Shown: positions 9,156 to 18,616, counted from the first letter of the stretch. The stretch: DNA of 64,000 nucleotides from Balneolaceae bacterium (GCA_034521445.1 JAXHMM010000006.1:1-64000), one strand, 5' to 3'. Notes: a model not told the origin generated them from the sequence alone. Translations and numbers: made by a program.

Positions 9156-9890
9156 TCAGATGGTATATTCGCTGGCCGTAATGAACTCCATCAACTCACG
9201 GTTGTCGCTGCGGCGCATCTCCTCCAGCCTGCCGTGCCAGGCCAGCCGCTGGTCGTTGAGGAAAGCCACCCGGTCGGCAATGTTCAATACGCTGTGAATA
9301 TCGTGGGTCACTACTATGGAGGTGATATTCAGATCGTCCGCCAGGGAGATGATAAGCTGGTTGATCTCCTCGGAAGTTTGCGGATCGAGCCCGGAAGTGG
9401 GTTCGTCATAGATCAGGTAGTCGGGCTGCTGGATGGTGGCCCGTGCCAGGGCCACCCGGCGCTTCATGCCACCGGACAGCTCGGAGAGCGATTTGGACCC
9501 GGCGTCGGCCAGGTTAACGCGCTCCAGTGCGTAGTTGACCTTTTCGGCGATCTCCCCCTCTCCCAGGTCAGTGAAGTAGCGCAGGGGAAAGGCGATGTTT
9601 TCGAAAGTATTGATGGAGTCGAAGAGGGCCGAGCCCTGGAACAGCACTCCGAATCGCTGGCGTATCTTTCGCAGTGGAATATACCCCAGCTCAAAGACGT
9701 TTTCCCCGTCTATGATCACCTCCCCCGCATCGGGATAGATCAGGGCGTTAAAGTGCTTGACGAGCACCGATTTGCCGCAGCCCGAACGGCCGATGATGGC
9801 CACAGTCTCCCCATCCTCAATCTCGAAACTTACGTCTCTCCAGACGAGGTTGCTGCCGAAGCTTTTGGTAAGGTTGCGTATTTCGATCAT
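9156..9890 (-). CDS. mlaF: MlaF, ABC transporter ATPase for phospholipid transport
   Basis: The 244-residue ATPase is read from the ATG giving 'MIEIRNLTKSFG'; the frame is open upstream, but that start would overlap mlaE. Walker A is at residues 34-41 (GRSGCGKS), the signature is 'LSELSGGMKRRVALARA', Walker B with the D-loop is 'LIYDEPTSGLDP', and the switch His is in 'VVTHD'. The 'SGGMKRR' form is characteristic of Mla/MCE-linked ATPases. It powers lipid movement through the MlaE permease at the inner membrane and lies 10 bases after mlaE. Confidence 0.93.
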   Translation of the reverse strand: MIEIRNLTKSFGSNLVWRDVSFEIEDGETVAIIGRSGCGKSVLVKHFNALIYPDAGEVIIDGENVFELGYIPLRKIRQRFGVLFQGSALFDSINTFENIAFPLRYFTDLGEGEIAEKVNYALERVNLADAGSKSLSELSGGMKRRVALARATIQQPDYLIYDEPTSGLDPQTSEEINQLIISLADDLNITSIVVTHDIHSVLNIADRVAFLNDQRLAWHGRLEEMRRSDNRELMEFITASEYTI

Positions 9891-9900
9891 GGGATTTCGA

Positions 9901-10638
9901 TTACAATACGATGGCGGCCAACGCAAAATCAGCCAGCAGTACGTAGATGCAGCTCAGCACCGTGGCCTGGGTGGTTCCCGTCCCTACGCCCTCGGCGCCG
10001 CCGCCGGCATAGTAGCCCTTGAAGCAGGAGACGGAGGTGATGACAAAGCCGAAAACGAATGCTTTCAGCAATCCGAAGGATACGTCCCACGGGTAGAAGA
10101 ATTCCCGGGCGCCCTGCATAAACTCCGCCGCCGGCAGCGCTCCCGAAACCATGCCCGCGATCAGTCCCCCGAGCACCCCGGACACGGAGGCCACGATATA
10201 GAGTATGGGAAACATGACAAGGCCTGCCGTCACGCGGGGCAGCACCAGGAAGGAGACGGAGTTAAATCCCATGGATTCCAGGGCGTCGATCTGTTCGCTC
10301 ACCCTCATGGTGCCCAGCTCGGTGGCAATACGCGCACCCACCTTCCCGGCCAGTACGAGGCTGGTGATCACCGCCGCAAGCTCGATAAGTATGGACTCGG
10401 AGGTAATGGCCCCGATCACCGAACGCGGGATAAAGGCGATCTCAAGCTGGTAGGCTGTCTGAAGCGTCATTACGGCCCCGGTGAAGACCCCGGTGAGCAA
10501 GACGATGGGCACCGATTCGTAGCCTATCTTGATCAGCTCGCTAAGCAGATTACTTTTGTAGGATCTGACCTCGAGGAGGGATCGGAAAGCTTTGTAAAGA
10601 AGCAAGCCGTATTTACCGACTTGGTTGAGCGCATCCAT
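9901..10638 (-). CDS. mlaE: MlaE, MCE-type ABC permease
   Basis: The 245-residue integral membrane protein has about five or six hydrophobic segments and the family motifs 'VPIVLLTGVFTGAVMTLQ', 'LVLAGKVGARIATELGTMRVSEQIDAL' and 'CFKGYYAGGGAEGVG'. It forms the inner-membrane channel of the Mla phospholipid transporter with MlaF. It is the first gene of mlaE-F-D. A weak candidate promoter (TTG near 10700, TAGTTTCC near 10672-10665) lies just upstream. Confidence 0.93.
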   Translation of the reverse strand: MDALNQVGKYGLLLYKAFRSLLEVRSYKSNLLSELIKIGYESVPIVLLTGVFTGAVMTLQTAYQLEIAFIPRSVIGAITSESILIELAAVITSLVLAGKVGARIATELGTMRVSEQIDALESMGFNSVSFLVLPRVTAGLVMFPILYIVASVSGVLGGLIAGMVSGALPAAEFMQGAREFFYPWDVSFGLLKAFVFGFVITSVSCFKGYYAGGGAEGVGTGTTQATVLSCIYVLLADFALAAIVL

Positions 10639-10954
10639 AATGATCGGGCGGTTACTTTATAAGTGGAAACTATTAAATTTCAGGGTGGATGTCATTTCAA
10701 GAGGTATTTTTTTCGCCTATATTAATGGTTGCGATCCAAAATACGTCGACCGGCCCATGCTAGGATTCAACCGCGTTACGTTCTGCAGCACGATGACGTT
10801 TCGTACCGGCATGGCCTCCGCCGTCCTGATCGCCAATTTCCTGCCGGGTTCCACAGGCTTCCCCTTCGCGGATAGCCTCGCCGCCCACCCGACTGCTCGT
10901 TGAAAGCCAACGGTTCAGGAACCGTGGCATGCAAAACGACCGAAACGCGCACCC
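10639..10954. other. Intergenic region between divergent mlaE and aroC
   Basis: This 316-base gap separates two genes transcribed away from each other, so it should hold both promoters. The mlaE side (10640-10740) is AT-rich and holds a weak -33/-7 pair for the minus strand. The aroC side (10750-10950) is GC-rich with no clear promoter. A small open frame (10625-10903) crosses it but has no protein-like features. No RNA gene or repeat was seen. Confidence 0.5.
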
Positions 10955-12145
10955 ATGATACGATATCTCACCGCCGGCGAATCACACGGCCCCTCCATCA
11001 CCGGTATCGTGGAGGGCCTGCCCTCCGGACTTCCCATCAGCGAAGACGAACTCGCACAGCACTTGGCACGACGTCAGAAGGGCTACGGGCGGGGGGGACG
11101 CATGGCATTCGAGAAGGACCGTGCGGAGATATCTTCCGGTGTACGCTTCGGCAAGACCACCGGTGCGCCGGTGGCCATGAGCCTGCCCAACCGGGCCTAT
11201 GAGAAGGACGATTCCGACTGGCCCACCGTGCTCAGTAAGGAGGGCGACGGGGAGGATGTAGAGCCCGTCACCGTGCCGCGGCCGGGCCATGCCGACCTGA
11301 TCGGGGTACAGAAGTACCGCTATAACGACATCCGACCCGCCATTGAGCGTTCCAGCGCGCGGGAGACCGCCATGCGGGTGGCCTGTTGCACCACCGCACG
11401 CCTGCTGCTCCGGCATTTCGGCATCGAGATAGGGGGACACGTGATCCGCATTGGCGGCAACGGCTACGAAAAACCATGGGAGGACGTGCGAGCGCGCACC
11501 GAAGAACTCATCGGGCAGGGCGCTGAGGCGCTTTTCCGCGCCGCAGACGAGTCGCCGGTCCGCTGTCTGGACGAGGAGCTGACCCAAAAAATGCGCGACG
11601 AAATCATTAAACGCCGCAAGGAGGGCAGCTCTCTCGGGGGACACTGGGAGGTGGTAGTCACCGGCCTGCCTGCCGGACTTGGAAGCTTCATGCACTGGGA
11701 CCGCAAGCTGGAGGGACAGATCGCCCAGGCCGTCATGGGCACGCAGGCCATGAAAGGCGTGGAGATCGGGCTCGGCTTCGAGGCCGGCCGCCGTCACGGG
11801 CAGGTGGTGCACGACGAAATTACCCATGAGAAGGGTGAGTTCCGGCGCAGGACCAATCGCCTGGGCGGTTTCGAAGGCGGCGTGACCACCGGCATGCCGC
11901 TGATCATCCGCGGTGTGATGAAACCTATACCCACCATGCTCACGCCCATCCGGACCGTGGACATTGAATCCAGGCAGGAGACCGACACGCGCTACGAACG
12001 TTCGGACGTCTGTGCCCTGCCGCGTGCCGTCGTGGTGGTGGAGAGTGTCATCGCCCCCGCCATCGCCAATGCATTCCTGGAAAAGTACGGGGGCGACTCG
12101 GTGGATGAGATAGCCGGACGCTACCCCCCGGCCGGGCGCGGATGA
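10955..12145 (+). CDS. aroC: Chorismate synthase
   Basis: A 396-residue enzyme of normal length. The start 'MIRYLTAGESHGPSITGIVEG' is the family signature. Further motifs are 'RRQKGYGRGGRMAFEKD', 'RPGHADLIGVQKY' and 'ERSSARETAMRVA', and the C-terminal 'RSDVCALPRAVVVVES' holds the FMN-site region. It makes chorismate from EPSP using reduced FMN, the last shikimate step before the aromatic amino acids. The C-terminus is complete. The small TPR gene follows in the same direction. Confidence 0.96.
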   Translation: MIRYLTAGESHGPSITGIVEGLPSGLPISEDELAQHLARRQKGYGRGGRMAFEKDRAEISSGVRFGKTTGAPVAMSLPNRAYEKDDSDWPTVLSKEGDGEDVEPVTVPRPGHADLIGVQKYRYNDIRPAIERSSARETAMRVACCTTARLLLRHFGIEIGGHVIRIGGNGYEKPWEDVRARTEELIGQGAEALFRAADESPVRCLDEELTQKMRDEIIKRRKEGSSLGGHWEVVVTGLPAGLGSFMHWDRKLEGQIAQAVMGTQAMKGVEIGLGFEAGRRHGQVVHDEITHEKGEFRRRTNRLGGFEGGVTTGMPLIIRGVMKPIPTMLTPIRTVDIESRQETDTRYERSDVCALPRAVVVVESVIAPAIANAFLEKYGGDSVDEIAGRYPPAGRG

Positions 12146-12193
12146 CCGTTCTTGCCGCCCGGACGAAACAGAACCGGCCGTAACCACGTTGAC

Positions 12194-12550
12194 ATGATGA
12201 ATATGAGCAGCGAGAGCGACACAAACCGCATACGGCAGCTGGCACGCAGTGTGAAGGAGAACCCTGAGGACTCCTTCTCCAAATTTGCCCTGGCGCTGGA
12301 ATGCCGCAAGCGGGGCCGATACGAAAAGGCGCGCGTGCTATTTGAGGACATCCGACGCCGCGACCCCGGGTACGTGGGCGTCTACTACCATCTCGGCGGA
12401 CTCTACGTTTCGCTGGGACGGACCGGCGACGCACGGACGTGCTACCGCGAGGGCATCGAGGTGGCGCAGCGCATGAAGCGCACACGCACCCTCACCGAGC
12501 TCAGGGAGGCCCTTCAACAACTGGAATACGAGATCGAGACCCGTCCATGA
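12194..12550 (+). CDS. Small TPR-repeat protein
   Basis: The protein is 118 residues from the first of two adjacent ATG codons; an earlier in-frame start at 12152 gives an Arg/Gly-rich extension that is unlikely to be native. It holds about two tetratricopeptide repeats: one around 'ALALECRKRGRYEKARVLFEDIRRRDP' and one around 'YVGVYYHLGGLYVSLGRTGDARTCYREGI'. It has no signal peptide, so it is probably a cytosolic adaptor. It sits between aroC and the LysM gene, and its stop overlaps the LysM start (ATGA). The partner is unknown. Confidence 0.75.
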   Translation: MMNMSSESDTNRIRQLARSVKENPEDSFSKFALALECRKRGRYEKARVLFEDIRRRDPGYVGVYYHLGGLYVSLGRTGDARTCYREGIEVAQRMKRTRTLTELREALQQLEYEIETRP

Positions 12551-13527
12551 ATATGAAAGACCATATTTTCCCGCTCCTGGCGCTGGTCCTGTTTGCGGTC
12601 CATCCCGCGACGTCTGTGGCCCAGGACAGCACCCAAACCGTTAGAGAGGGCGAAGGCCTGACACACACCGTACAGGCTCAGGAAACCCTTTTCTCCATCT
12701 CCAAACAGTACGGAGTCAGTATTGCCGAAATCAAGCGCTGGAACAGCCTGGATAGCAACAGCTTGGATATAGGCCAGCAGCTCACCCTCTATCGCGGTGA
12801 TACGGCCGGCACGCAGGAAGAAGGCGACTTGGTAGTCAGCGGCAGCACCCAGCAGAACACCTACTACACGGTCAGGAGCGGCGACTCGCTCTACAAGATT
12901 GCGCGCGAGCACAACATGACTGTGGAGGAGCTGCAGACGCTCAACGATCTGCAGGGCAGCACCATCCGGGTGGGACAGCAGCTTACCGTGCGTGAAACCG
13001 ATGCCCCTCCTTCGGTTCGAAGCGGTTCGGAGGACTCCTCCCCCCAGGGCGCCTTCCTCACCTACCGCCCCGAAGAGGACACCTCCCTGGATGCGCTGCT
13101 CGAACGCTTCCGTATGGATGAGAAAGAGTTCCACCTGCTTAATCCCGACCTGTCGGGCAACCGCCTGCTGGCCGGGCAGCGTCTCACCGTGCTGGCACCC
13201 CCCACCCGCAACTACCGCAATCCCTACCTGGTTAACGCCAACATGAGGAGCCTGGGCACCACCTCCGTCACCCGTTACAGCGATTCCGAGCGAGGCGCCA
13301 CCACCACCAGCGGAGAGCTTTACACCCCAGGAGAGCTGACCGGCGGCCATCCCAACATCACGCTGGGTTCGGTGATCTACGTGGAAAACCCCGACAGCGG
13401 CCGCAGCGTGCTCATCCGCGTCAATGACCGTGTGAACGGGGAGGAGCTGAAACTATCCCGGGCTGCATGGGAGGCTCTTGAGATCCGCGCGGCCAACCCC
13501 AGCGTCACCATCTACCAGGATCAATGA
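12547..13527 (+). CDS. Secreted LysM protein with C-terminal RlpA-like domain
   Basis: The 326-residue exported protein has a signal peptide at residues 1-26, ending 'ATSVAQ'. It has LysM domains at about 39-81 and 107-149, and a weaker one at about 171-215. The C-terminal double-psi beta-barrel domain (about 235-326) resembles RlpA, with 'RYSDSERGATTTSGELY', 'LGSVIYVENPDSGRSVLIRVND' and a final 'LSRAAWEAL'. The LysM parts bind glycan strands. RlpA domains act on or bind denuded septal peptidoglycan, but catalytic activity here is unproven. Its ATG overlaps the TPR stop and its stop overlaps the start of the CPBP protease, so the three genes are coupled. Confidence 0.87.
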   Translation: MNMKDHIFPLLALVLFAVHPATSVAQDSTQTVREGEGLTHTVQAQETLFSISKQYGVSIAEIKRWNSLDSNSLDIGQQLTLYRGDTAGTQEEGDLVVSGSTQQNTYYTVRSGDSLYKIAREHNMTVEELQTLNDLQGSTIRVGQQLTVRETDAPPSVRSGSEDSSPQGAFLTYRPEEDTSLDALLERFRMDEKEFHLLNPDLSGNRLLAGQRLTVLAPPTRNYRNPYLVNANMRSLGTTSVTRYSDSERGATTTSGELYTPGELTGGHPNITLGSVIYVENPDSGRSVLIRVNDRVNGEELKLSRAAWEALEIRAANPSVTIYQDQ

Positions 13528-14258
13528 AAGGACAAACCGACGCCCTCAGCCGCTACTTCAGGGATACCCATACCCTGCTCTACAGCTACCTGATCGCACT
13601 TCCCCTGCTGCTGCTCTACGAAATCCTGATCGTCATCTCACAGCCCAACGCCGCCGGCGCGGTGCGCATATCAGTGGACGTCTGGATACGCACCCTCTTC
13701 ACCTGGCTGGGCACCGGCGTGCTTTCCATCACCCTCATCCTGGCCGCCCTGGCGGGGATCGTCATCGTCTGGCGGGAACGCGACAAGCTCTCCACCCTGC
13801 GCGGCGGTTATTTTGCAGGCATGCTGCTTGAATCGACCGTCTATGCCCTGGCACTGGCCATGCTCATCTCCTCGCTGGTTGGCGGCGTCGTTCAACTACT
13901 GCAGGATACTGCGGGTGTGGAGGCTCTCACCACCCTGCAGCAGGTGGCTCTCTCACTGGGCGCCGGACTTTACGAGGAACTCTTTTTCCGGGTGGTACTG
14001 GTGGGAGGGCTCTACTTCGTGGCTCGTCGCCTTCTGGATAAACGCTGGCTGGCCTTCGCACTCTCGGTGGTGACAGCCGCGCTGATCTTCAGCGGTGTGC
14101 ACTACGTGGGCGCGCTGGGCGACACCTTCACGCTGGGCTCTTTCCTCTTCCGCTTCCTGTTCGGCCTGGCGCTGAACGCCATCTACCTTTGGCGCGGTTT
14201 CGGCGTGGCCGCCTGGACCCACGCCATCTACGACATCATGGTCGTCGCCTTCCTATGA
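13524..14258 (+). CDS. CPBP family intramembrane metalloprotease
   Basis: The 244-residue protein has about seven hydrophobic segments. The three conserved elements of the CAAX-protease/bacteriocin-processing (ABI) family are visible: Glu151-Glu152 in 'YEELFFRV', His193 in 'SGVHYVG', and His233 in 'THAIYD'. These line an intramembrane metal site. Substrates of bacterial members are mostly unknown and range from prenylated-protein-like processing to immunity functions. The start overlaps the stop of the LysM/RlpA gene, so a link to envelope maintenance is plausible but not shown. Confidence 0.88.
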   Translation: MKGQTDALSRYFRDTHTLLYSYLIALPLLLLYEILIVISQPNAAGAVRISVDVWIRTLFTWLGTGVLSITLILAALAGIVIVWRERDKLSTLRGGYFAGMLLESTVYALALAMLISSLVGGVVQLLQDTAGVEALTTLQQVALSLGAGLYEELFFRVVLVGGLYFVARRLLDKRWLAFALSVVTAALIFSGVHYVGALGDTFTLGSFLFRFLFGLALNAIYLWRGFGVAAWTHAIYDIMVVAFL

Positions 14259-14571
14259 GCTGCGGCCATAGCTCAAGTGGTGCACCGGCGGGCTGACCTG
14301 CCTGCCCCTGCCTTCTCTTTACCATCTGTTCACATTCCTTTTGTAAGTTGCCGAACCACCGGCGTGGGAAGTCGGTGCTAAGATTCACATCGTCAATAAT
14401 GAACTGATCCATCAACACAATCTATTTATAATTTAAACGTAGTTTTAATATACTGTTAAAGACGAGCCACATGGGCGTGCCGGCGGTTTCACAAGCAGGT
14501 ATTGGCAAACCGCAGGAAGCCCGATTGAACCATTTGTCGCATTATTCCGCAATTATTTACCGACGCACGGG
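14259..14571. other. Intergenic region upstream of the ECF sigma factor gene
   Basis: A 313-base gap. The middle (14370-14460) is strongly AT-rich and likely carries the sigma-gene promoter, but no exact TAnnTTTG box with a partner was found. A possible hairpin, GCGGTTT (14483-14489) paired with AAACCGC (14507-14513) over a 17-base loop, lies in the presumed 5' leader. No coding sequence was recognised. Confidence 0.45.
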
Positions 14572-15147
14572 ATGGCCGAACTGACCAAAGAGGAAGTTCA
14601 GAAGCAGGAAGATTTCGAGGATGAAATCATACCTCATCTGGACGCGATGTACAACTTCGCCCTTCGCCTGACCTCCGATCCCAACGATGCAGAGGACCTG
14701 GTGCAGGATACTATTGTGAAGGCCTTTCGTTTCTTCAGCAGCTATGAGAAAGGAACCAACGCCAAGGCGTGGCTCTTCCGCATTCTGAAGAACTCCTACA
14801 TCAACAACTACCGTAAGAAGTCCAAGCAGCCCAACCAGGTGGACTACGACGAGGTCTCCACCTTCTACGAGACCATACGGGCCGAACGCACCGACACGTC
14901 CGATCTTGAGGACCGCATGTTCCGGGAGCTCATCGACGACGACATTTCCAACGCCCTTGAGGAGCTGCCCGAGGATTTCCGCACTGTTGTACTGCTTTGC
15001 GATGTGGAGGGGTTCACCTACGAGGAGATTGCCAACATGCTTGATGTGCCCATCGGTACCATCCGCTCGCGCCTGCACAGGGGACGCAACCTGCTGAAAG
15101 CGCAGCTCATGGAATACGCCGAGAAGCGCGGCTACAAACCGGACTAA
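14572..15147 (+). CDS. ECF-type RNA polymerase sigma factor
   Basis: The 191-residue protein has region 2 at about 20-90 ('MYNFALRLTSDPNDAEDLVQDTIVKAF', 'NAKAWLFRILKNSYINNYRKK') and region 4 at about 125-180 ('LEELPEDFRTVVLLCDVEGFTYEEIANML', 'PIGTIRSRLHRGR'). The text resembles the SigR/SigH-RpoE group, which answers thiol or envelope stress and is usually held by a zinc-binding anti-sigma encoded just downstream. None is present here. The next gene is a convergent histidine kinase, across an inverted repeat. Confidence 0.92.
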   Translation: MAELTKEEVQKQEDFEDEIIPHLDAMYNFALRLTSDPNDAEDLVQDTIVKAFRFFSSYEKGTNAKAWLFRILKNSYINNYRKKSKQPNQVDYDEVSTFYETIRAERTDTSDLEDRMFRELIDDDISNALEELPEDFRTVVLLCDVEGFTYEEIANMLDVPIGTIRSRLHRGRNLLKAQLMEYAEKRGYKPD

Positions 15148-15149
15148 AC

Positions 15150-15239
15150 AAGTCTTTAAAGCCTTAAAGTCCATAAAGTCTTGAAGTCGGTGGACCTACG
15201 GACTTTCTGACTTTAGGACTTGTCAGACTTTATAGACTT
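15150..15239. repeat. Imperfect 39-base inverted repeat built of AAGTC iterations
   Basis: Bases 15150-15188 and 15201-15239 are imperfect reverse complements, separated by a 12-base loop. Each arm also repeats AAGTC/AAAGTC three or four times at roughly 8-10-base steps. It lies between the convergent sigma and kinase genes and would fold into a long hairpin in either transcript, so it may serve as a bidirectional terminator. The right arm runs into the kinase gene and encodes its last residues (SKSIKSDKS). Confidence 0.65.
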
Positions 15240-16517
15240 GGAGATCGACAATACGATCCGCATCGCCGTGCCCTTGCCCGGCTCGGAGCGCAGGATAAAG
15301 ATGCTGCCGTTGTGGTACTCCTCGACAATGCGCCGGGTCAGGCTCAATCCCAGTCCCCATCCCCGCTTCTTGGTAGAATAGCCCGGCTTGAAAATTTCGC
15401 TGTGGTATTTCTTTTCGATGCCGGGACCGGTATCCTCCACATCCACAATCAGATCGCCTTCGATGCGGTGCACCCGCACCGTAACCGTGCCTCCCTCCTC
15501 CGAAGCCCCTATGGCGTCCATGGAGTTCTTCATCAGGTTTTCCACCGCCCATTTGAAGAGCTCGGGATTCACCCGGACGATGGCGTCCTCTTCAATTAGC
15601 TTGCGCACCGTGACGTTGCGGCTGCGCTGCGGAAGGCGGCGCTCCATGTAAGAAACCATCTCGCTGATGATCGGGGCGATTTTCTGCGGTCTGAGCTCAG
15701 GTTCCGACCCTATCTTGTTGAAGCGGTCGGCCACATCGCGAAGGCGCGTAATGTCGTTCTCCAGCTCCTCGGCGATGTTCATCGTAAATTCATCGCCGGA
15801 CTTCTCCTCGCGCAGCAGCTCAACCCACCCGTAAAGGCTTGAGAGCGGGGTCCCGAGCTGATGGGCCGCCTCCTTGGTCATACCCACCCATAGGTTGGAC
15901 TGTTCGGACCGGCTCATGGTGCGGTAGCTGACAAAAGCGGTTCCCAGAAGCAGCGCCAGCAGGCTGAGCTGGATATACGGAAACCACCGCAGGTACTGCA
16001 CCGTGGCGCTCTCCCCGTAGTAGACGTACTGGGTAATGGGAAAATTGGAGCTGCCGAAGGTGATCTCAATGGGATCGTTCATGGAGGCCAGCTCGCGTAT
16101 GAACGCGTCTCCCACCTGTTCGCCATCAACGTTTCGCTGGAAAAGGATCTCACCTCGCGCATCGGTGATCACGGCAGGCACCTGGAAACGGGTGGAGTCC
16201 AGGAAAATCTCATTGGCGATAAAGTTCTGGGTGGAGCGGTCGTTTTCGGCGTCCAGAATCATCTCGACAATGGAATCGGGGGCGGCCTCGTTCTCGCGCA
16301 GCCAGCGGGCCGCACCCAGCAGGTTGCGGCTGTTTTCGCTGAAGGAGGGGTTGTTTGCGTATTCCAGGGCCTGGGCCCAGAGTTCCACGCTGGAGCGCTC
16401 CTGCCTGAGGATCTGATCGATCAGGTACTGATTGTAGGCGAAGGAGCCTATGCCGATAAACACCAGCAGCCCAATGAGGACCATATTGAGGCGGCTGGAA
16501 GTCACATAGTATTTCAT
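15213..16517 (-). CDS. Membrane sensor histidine kinase
   Basis: The 434-residue kinase has a membrane helix at about 12-32, an extracytoplasmic sensor region (33-178) and a second helix at about 180-198. The HisKA-like segment has the phospho-acceptor His219 in 'KEAAHQLGTPLSSLYGW'. The HATPase domain has the N-box around Asn331 ('ENLMKNSMDAI'), the G1 box 'DTGPGIEKKY' and the G2 box 'GWGLGLSLTRRI'. No partner regulator gene is adjacent. Its last nine residues are encoded by the inverted repeat at 15201-15239, so the natural end may once have been different. Confidence 0.92.
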   Translation of the reverse strand: MKYYVTSSRLNMVLIGLLVFIGIGSFAYNQYLIDQILRQERSSVELWAQALEYANNPSFSENSRNLLGAARWLRENEAAPDSIVEMILDAENDRSTQNFIANEIFLDSTRFQVPAVITDARGEILFQRNVDGEQVGDAFIRELASMNDPIEITFGSSNFPITQYVYYGESATVQYLRWFPYIQLSLLALLLGTAFVSYRTMSRSEQSNLWVGMTKEAAHQLGTPLSSLYGWVELLREEKSGDEFTMNIAEELENDITRLRDVADRFNKIGSEPELRPQKIAPIISEMVSYMERRLPQRSRNVTVRKLIEEDAIVRVNPELFKWAVENLMKNSMDAIGASEEGGTVTVRVHRIEGDLIVDVEDTGPGIEKKYHSEIFKPGYSTKKRGWGLGLSLTRRIVEEYHNGSIFILRSEPGKGTAMRIVLSISKSIKSDKS

Positions 16518-16623
16518 GACAGGGGAGCTGTACTGTCCATTGCCTGCTTAAGGTATAAAATTCCTGGCATATGCGTGCCTTCGGGTAGGCGGATAGCACA
16601 CATGGGGAAGCCGGGATAGCGTG

Positions 16624-17901
16624 TCAGGCCGACGCCTTGCGCTTTTCGTAGACGGGCGGGGCATTGTCCTCAATGGTCTCGCGCGTGATCACACAACGCT
16701 CGATATTCTTCATGGAGGGCAGGGTGAACATGATGTCAAGCATGGAGGCTTCCATGATGGAACGCAGTCCTCGTGCGCCGGTCTTACGCTTAAGGGCCTT
16801 CTCGACGATGATTTCCAGAGAATCCTCCTCGAAGATCAACTCTACGCCCTCCATCTGGAACAGCTTCTTGTATTGCTTGGTCAGGGCGTTGCGGGGCTTC
16901 ACAAGGATCTCCACCATGGCGCTCTTCGATAGCTCGTGCAGACCGGACAGGACGGGCAGACGCCCGATGAGCTCGGGTATGAGACCGTACTTCTGCAAGT
17001 CCTCCGGCTCCACATGGGTGAAGATGTCGGGGTTGTCCTTGTCGTACTTGACCTGCTCCTGGGAGTGAAAACCCATGGAGCTGACCGACAGGCGCCTGGC
17101 GATAATCTCTTCCAGCCCGCTGAAGGCGCCGCCGCAGATAAAAAGAATATTGGAGGTGTCCACCTGGATAAAGCTCTGCTCGGGGTGCTTGCGCCCCCCC
17201 TTCGGCGGTATGTTCGCCACGGTACCTTCCAGGATCTTCAGCAGGGCCTGCTGCACACCCTCCCCGGAGACGTCCCGGGTTATGGAGGGGTTGTCGCTCT
17301 TACGGGCCACTTTGTCCACCTCGTCGATATAGACAATGCCACGCTTGGCCTGCTCCACGTCGTAGTCGGCCGACTGCAGCAGGCTGGAGAGGATGCTCTC
17401 CACGTCTTCGCCCACGTAGCCGGCTTCGGTGAGCACGGTGGCGTCGGCAATGGTGAAAGGCACGTCGATGATGTTGGCCAGGGTACGGGCCAGCAGGGTC
17501 TTTCCGCATCCGGTGGGACCCAGCAGTATGATGTTGCTCTTCTCAATTTCGGTGTCGTCGAACTCCTCCTGAAGGTCCGCGCCAATGCGCTTGTAATGGT
17601 TGTATACGGCGACCGAAAGGGTCTTCTTGGCCTCCTCCTGGCCGATCACGTACTCGTCAAGCCTGGACTTGATCTCGGCGGGCTTCAGCAGGGGACGGTA
17701 CTTCTTCTCCCGCTTCTTGGCCATGGAAGCCAAGTCGCTTTTAACGATGCCGGAGGCGTCGGAAACGCAGCGGTCGCAGATATAGACGTCGTTGGGGCCG
17801 GCCACCATGGAATTAACCTCGTGGCTGGACCGCCCGCAGAACGAACAGTGTATGGTACTGTCGCCGCCGCCGTTTCCGTTATTTTGCTCCTTGTCACTCA
17901 T
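16624..17901 (-). CDS. clpX: ClpX, ATPase subunit of the ClpXP protease
   Basis: The 425-residue protein starts at the ATG giving 'MSDKEQNN'; a start 27 bases earlier would overlap clpP. The N-terminal zinc-binding domain has CxxC...CxxC ('CSFCGRSS' and 'ICDRC'). The AAA+ domain has Walker A '[13 protein letters not shown]', Walker B '[10 protein letters not shown]', and 'PELIGRLPV' with its arginine. ClpX unfolds tagged substrates and feeds them to ClpP. It lies 19 bases after clpP in the order tig-clpP-clpX. Confidence 0.97.
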   Translation of the reverse strand: MSDKEQNNGNGGGDSTIHCSFCGRSSHEVNSMVAGPNDVYICDRCVSDASGIVKSDLASMAKKREKKYRPLLKPAEIKSRLDEYVIGQEEAKKTLSVAVYNHYKRIGADLQEEFDDTEIEKSNIILLGPTGCGKTLLARTLANIIDVPFTIADATVLTEAGYVGEDVESILSSLLQSADYDVEQAKRGIVYIDEVDKVARKSDNPSITRDVSGEGVQQALLKILEGTVANIPPKGGRKHPEQSFIQVDTSNILFICGGAFSGLEEIIARRLSVSSMGFHSQEQVKYDKDNPDIFTHVEPEDLQKYGLIPELIGRLPVLSGLHELSKSAMVEILVKPRNALTKQYKKLFQMEGVELIFEEDSLEIIVEKALKRKTGARGLRSIMEASMLDIMFTLPSMKNIERCVITRETIEDNAPPVYEKRKASA

Positions 17902-17920
17902 GGGATTGGCCCGGGGCCCT

Positions 17921-18580
17921 TTATCCATCCTTTTTGCCGTTATCGCGCGTCATAATGTTGTCCACCAGGCCGTAGTCCTTGGCCTCCGAAGCGCTCATCC
18001 ATTTGTTACGGTCCGAATCCTCCATCACCTTTTCGGCCGAATGGTTACTGTGATCCGCAAGAATTTTGCCGAGGACTTTTTTGATGCGGAGAATTTCCTG
18101 GGCCTCGATCTCAATATCGCTGGCCTGGCCCTGCACCCCGCCAAGCGGCTGGTGAATCATCACACGGGCATGGGGAAGCAGGTTGCGCTTGCCCTTGGCG
18201 CCCGCCGCCAGGATGACAGCGCCCATGGAGGCCGCCATGCCTACGCAGGTGGTGGCCACATCGCACTTAACATACTGCATGGTGTCGTAAATAGCCAAAC
18301 CCGAGGAAACCACGCCTCCCGGGCTGTTGATATAGAGGTTGATGTCCTTTTCAGGGTCTTCAGACTCCAAAAAGAGCATTTGGGCCACGATGGAGCTGGC
18401 TACGGCGTCCGTAACAGGCGTGCCCAGAATAATAATTCGGTCCTTGAGCAGCCTCGAATAGATGTCGTAGGCGCGTTCGCCACGGTTGGTGGTCTCCACC
18501 ACCATGGGCACCAGGTTGTTCTGGACCCGGTCTCCCAGGCTTTCCATCGACGGCATTTCGTAAATCGGTTGTTTCTGCAT
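17921..18580 (-). CDS. clpP: ClpP, ATP-dependent protease proteolytic subunit
   Basis: The 219-residue serine protease has catalytic Ser118 in 'GMAASMGAV', His143 in '[10 protein letters not shown]', and Asp at about 188 in the '[11 protein letters not shown]' segment. It has about 20 more N-terminal residues than E. coli ClpP. It forms the tetradecameric chamber that works with ClpX. The gene lies 36 bases downstream of tig and just upstream of clpX, a classic arrangement. Confidence 0.97.
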   Translation of the reverse strand: MQKQPIYEMPSMESLGDRVQNNLVPMVVETTNRGERAYDIYSRLLKDRIIILGTPVTDAVASSIVAQMLFLESEDPEKDINLYINSPGGVVSSGLAIYDTMQYVKCDVATTCVGMAASMGAVILAAGAKGKRNLLPHARVMIHQPLGGVQGQASDIEIEAQEILRIKKVLGKILADHSNHSAEKVMEDSDRNKWMSASEAKDYGLVDNIMTRDNGKKDG

Positions 18581-18616
18581 GGCAATTATTGGTCCTGCTA
18601 TCTGTTTTCGACCCGT

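Noticed and set aside
10625-10903. A 92-codon frame between mlaE and aroC
   Set aside because: No protein-like features; it begins inside mlaE on the opposite strand and covers the region where two divergent promoters must lie.
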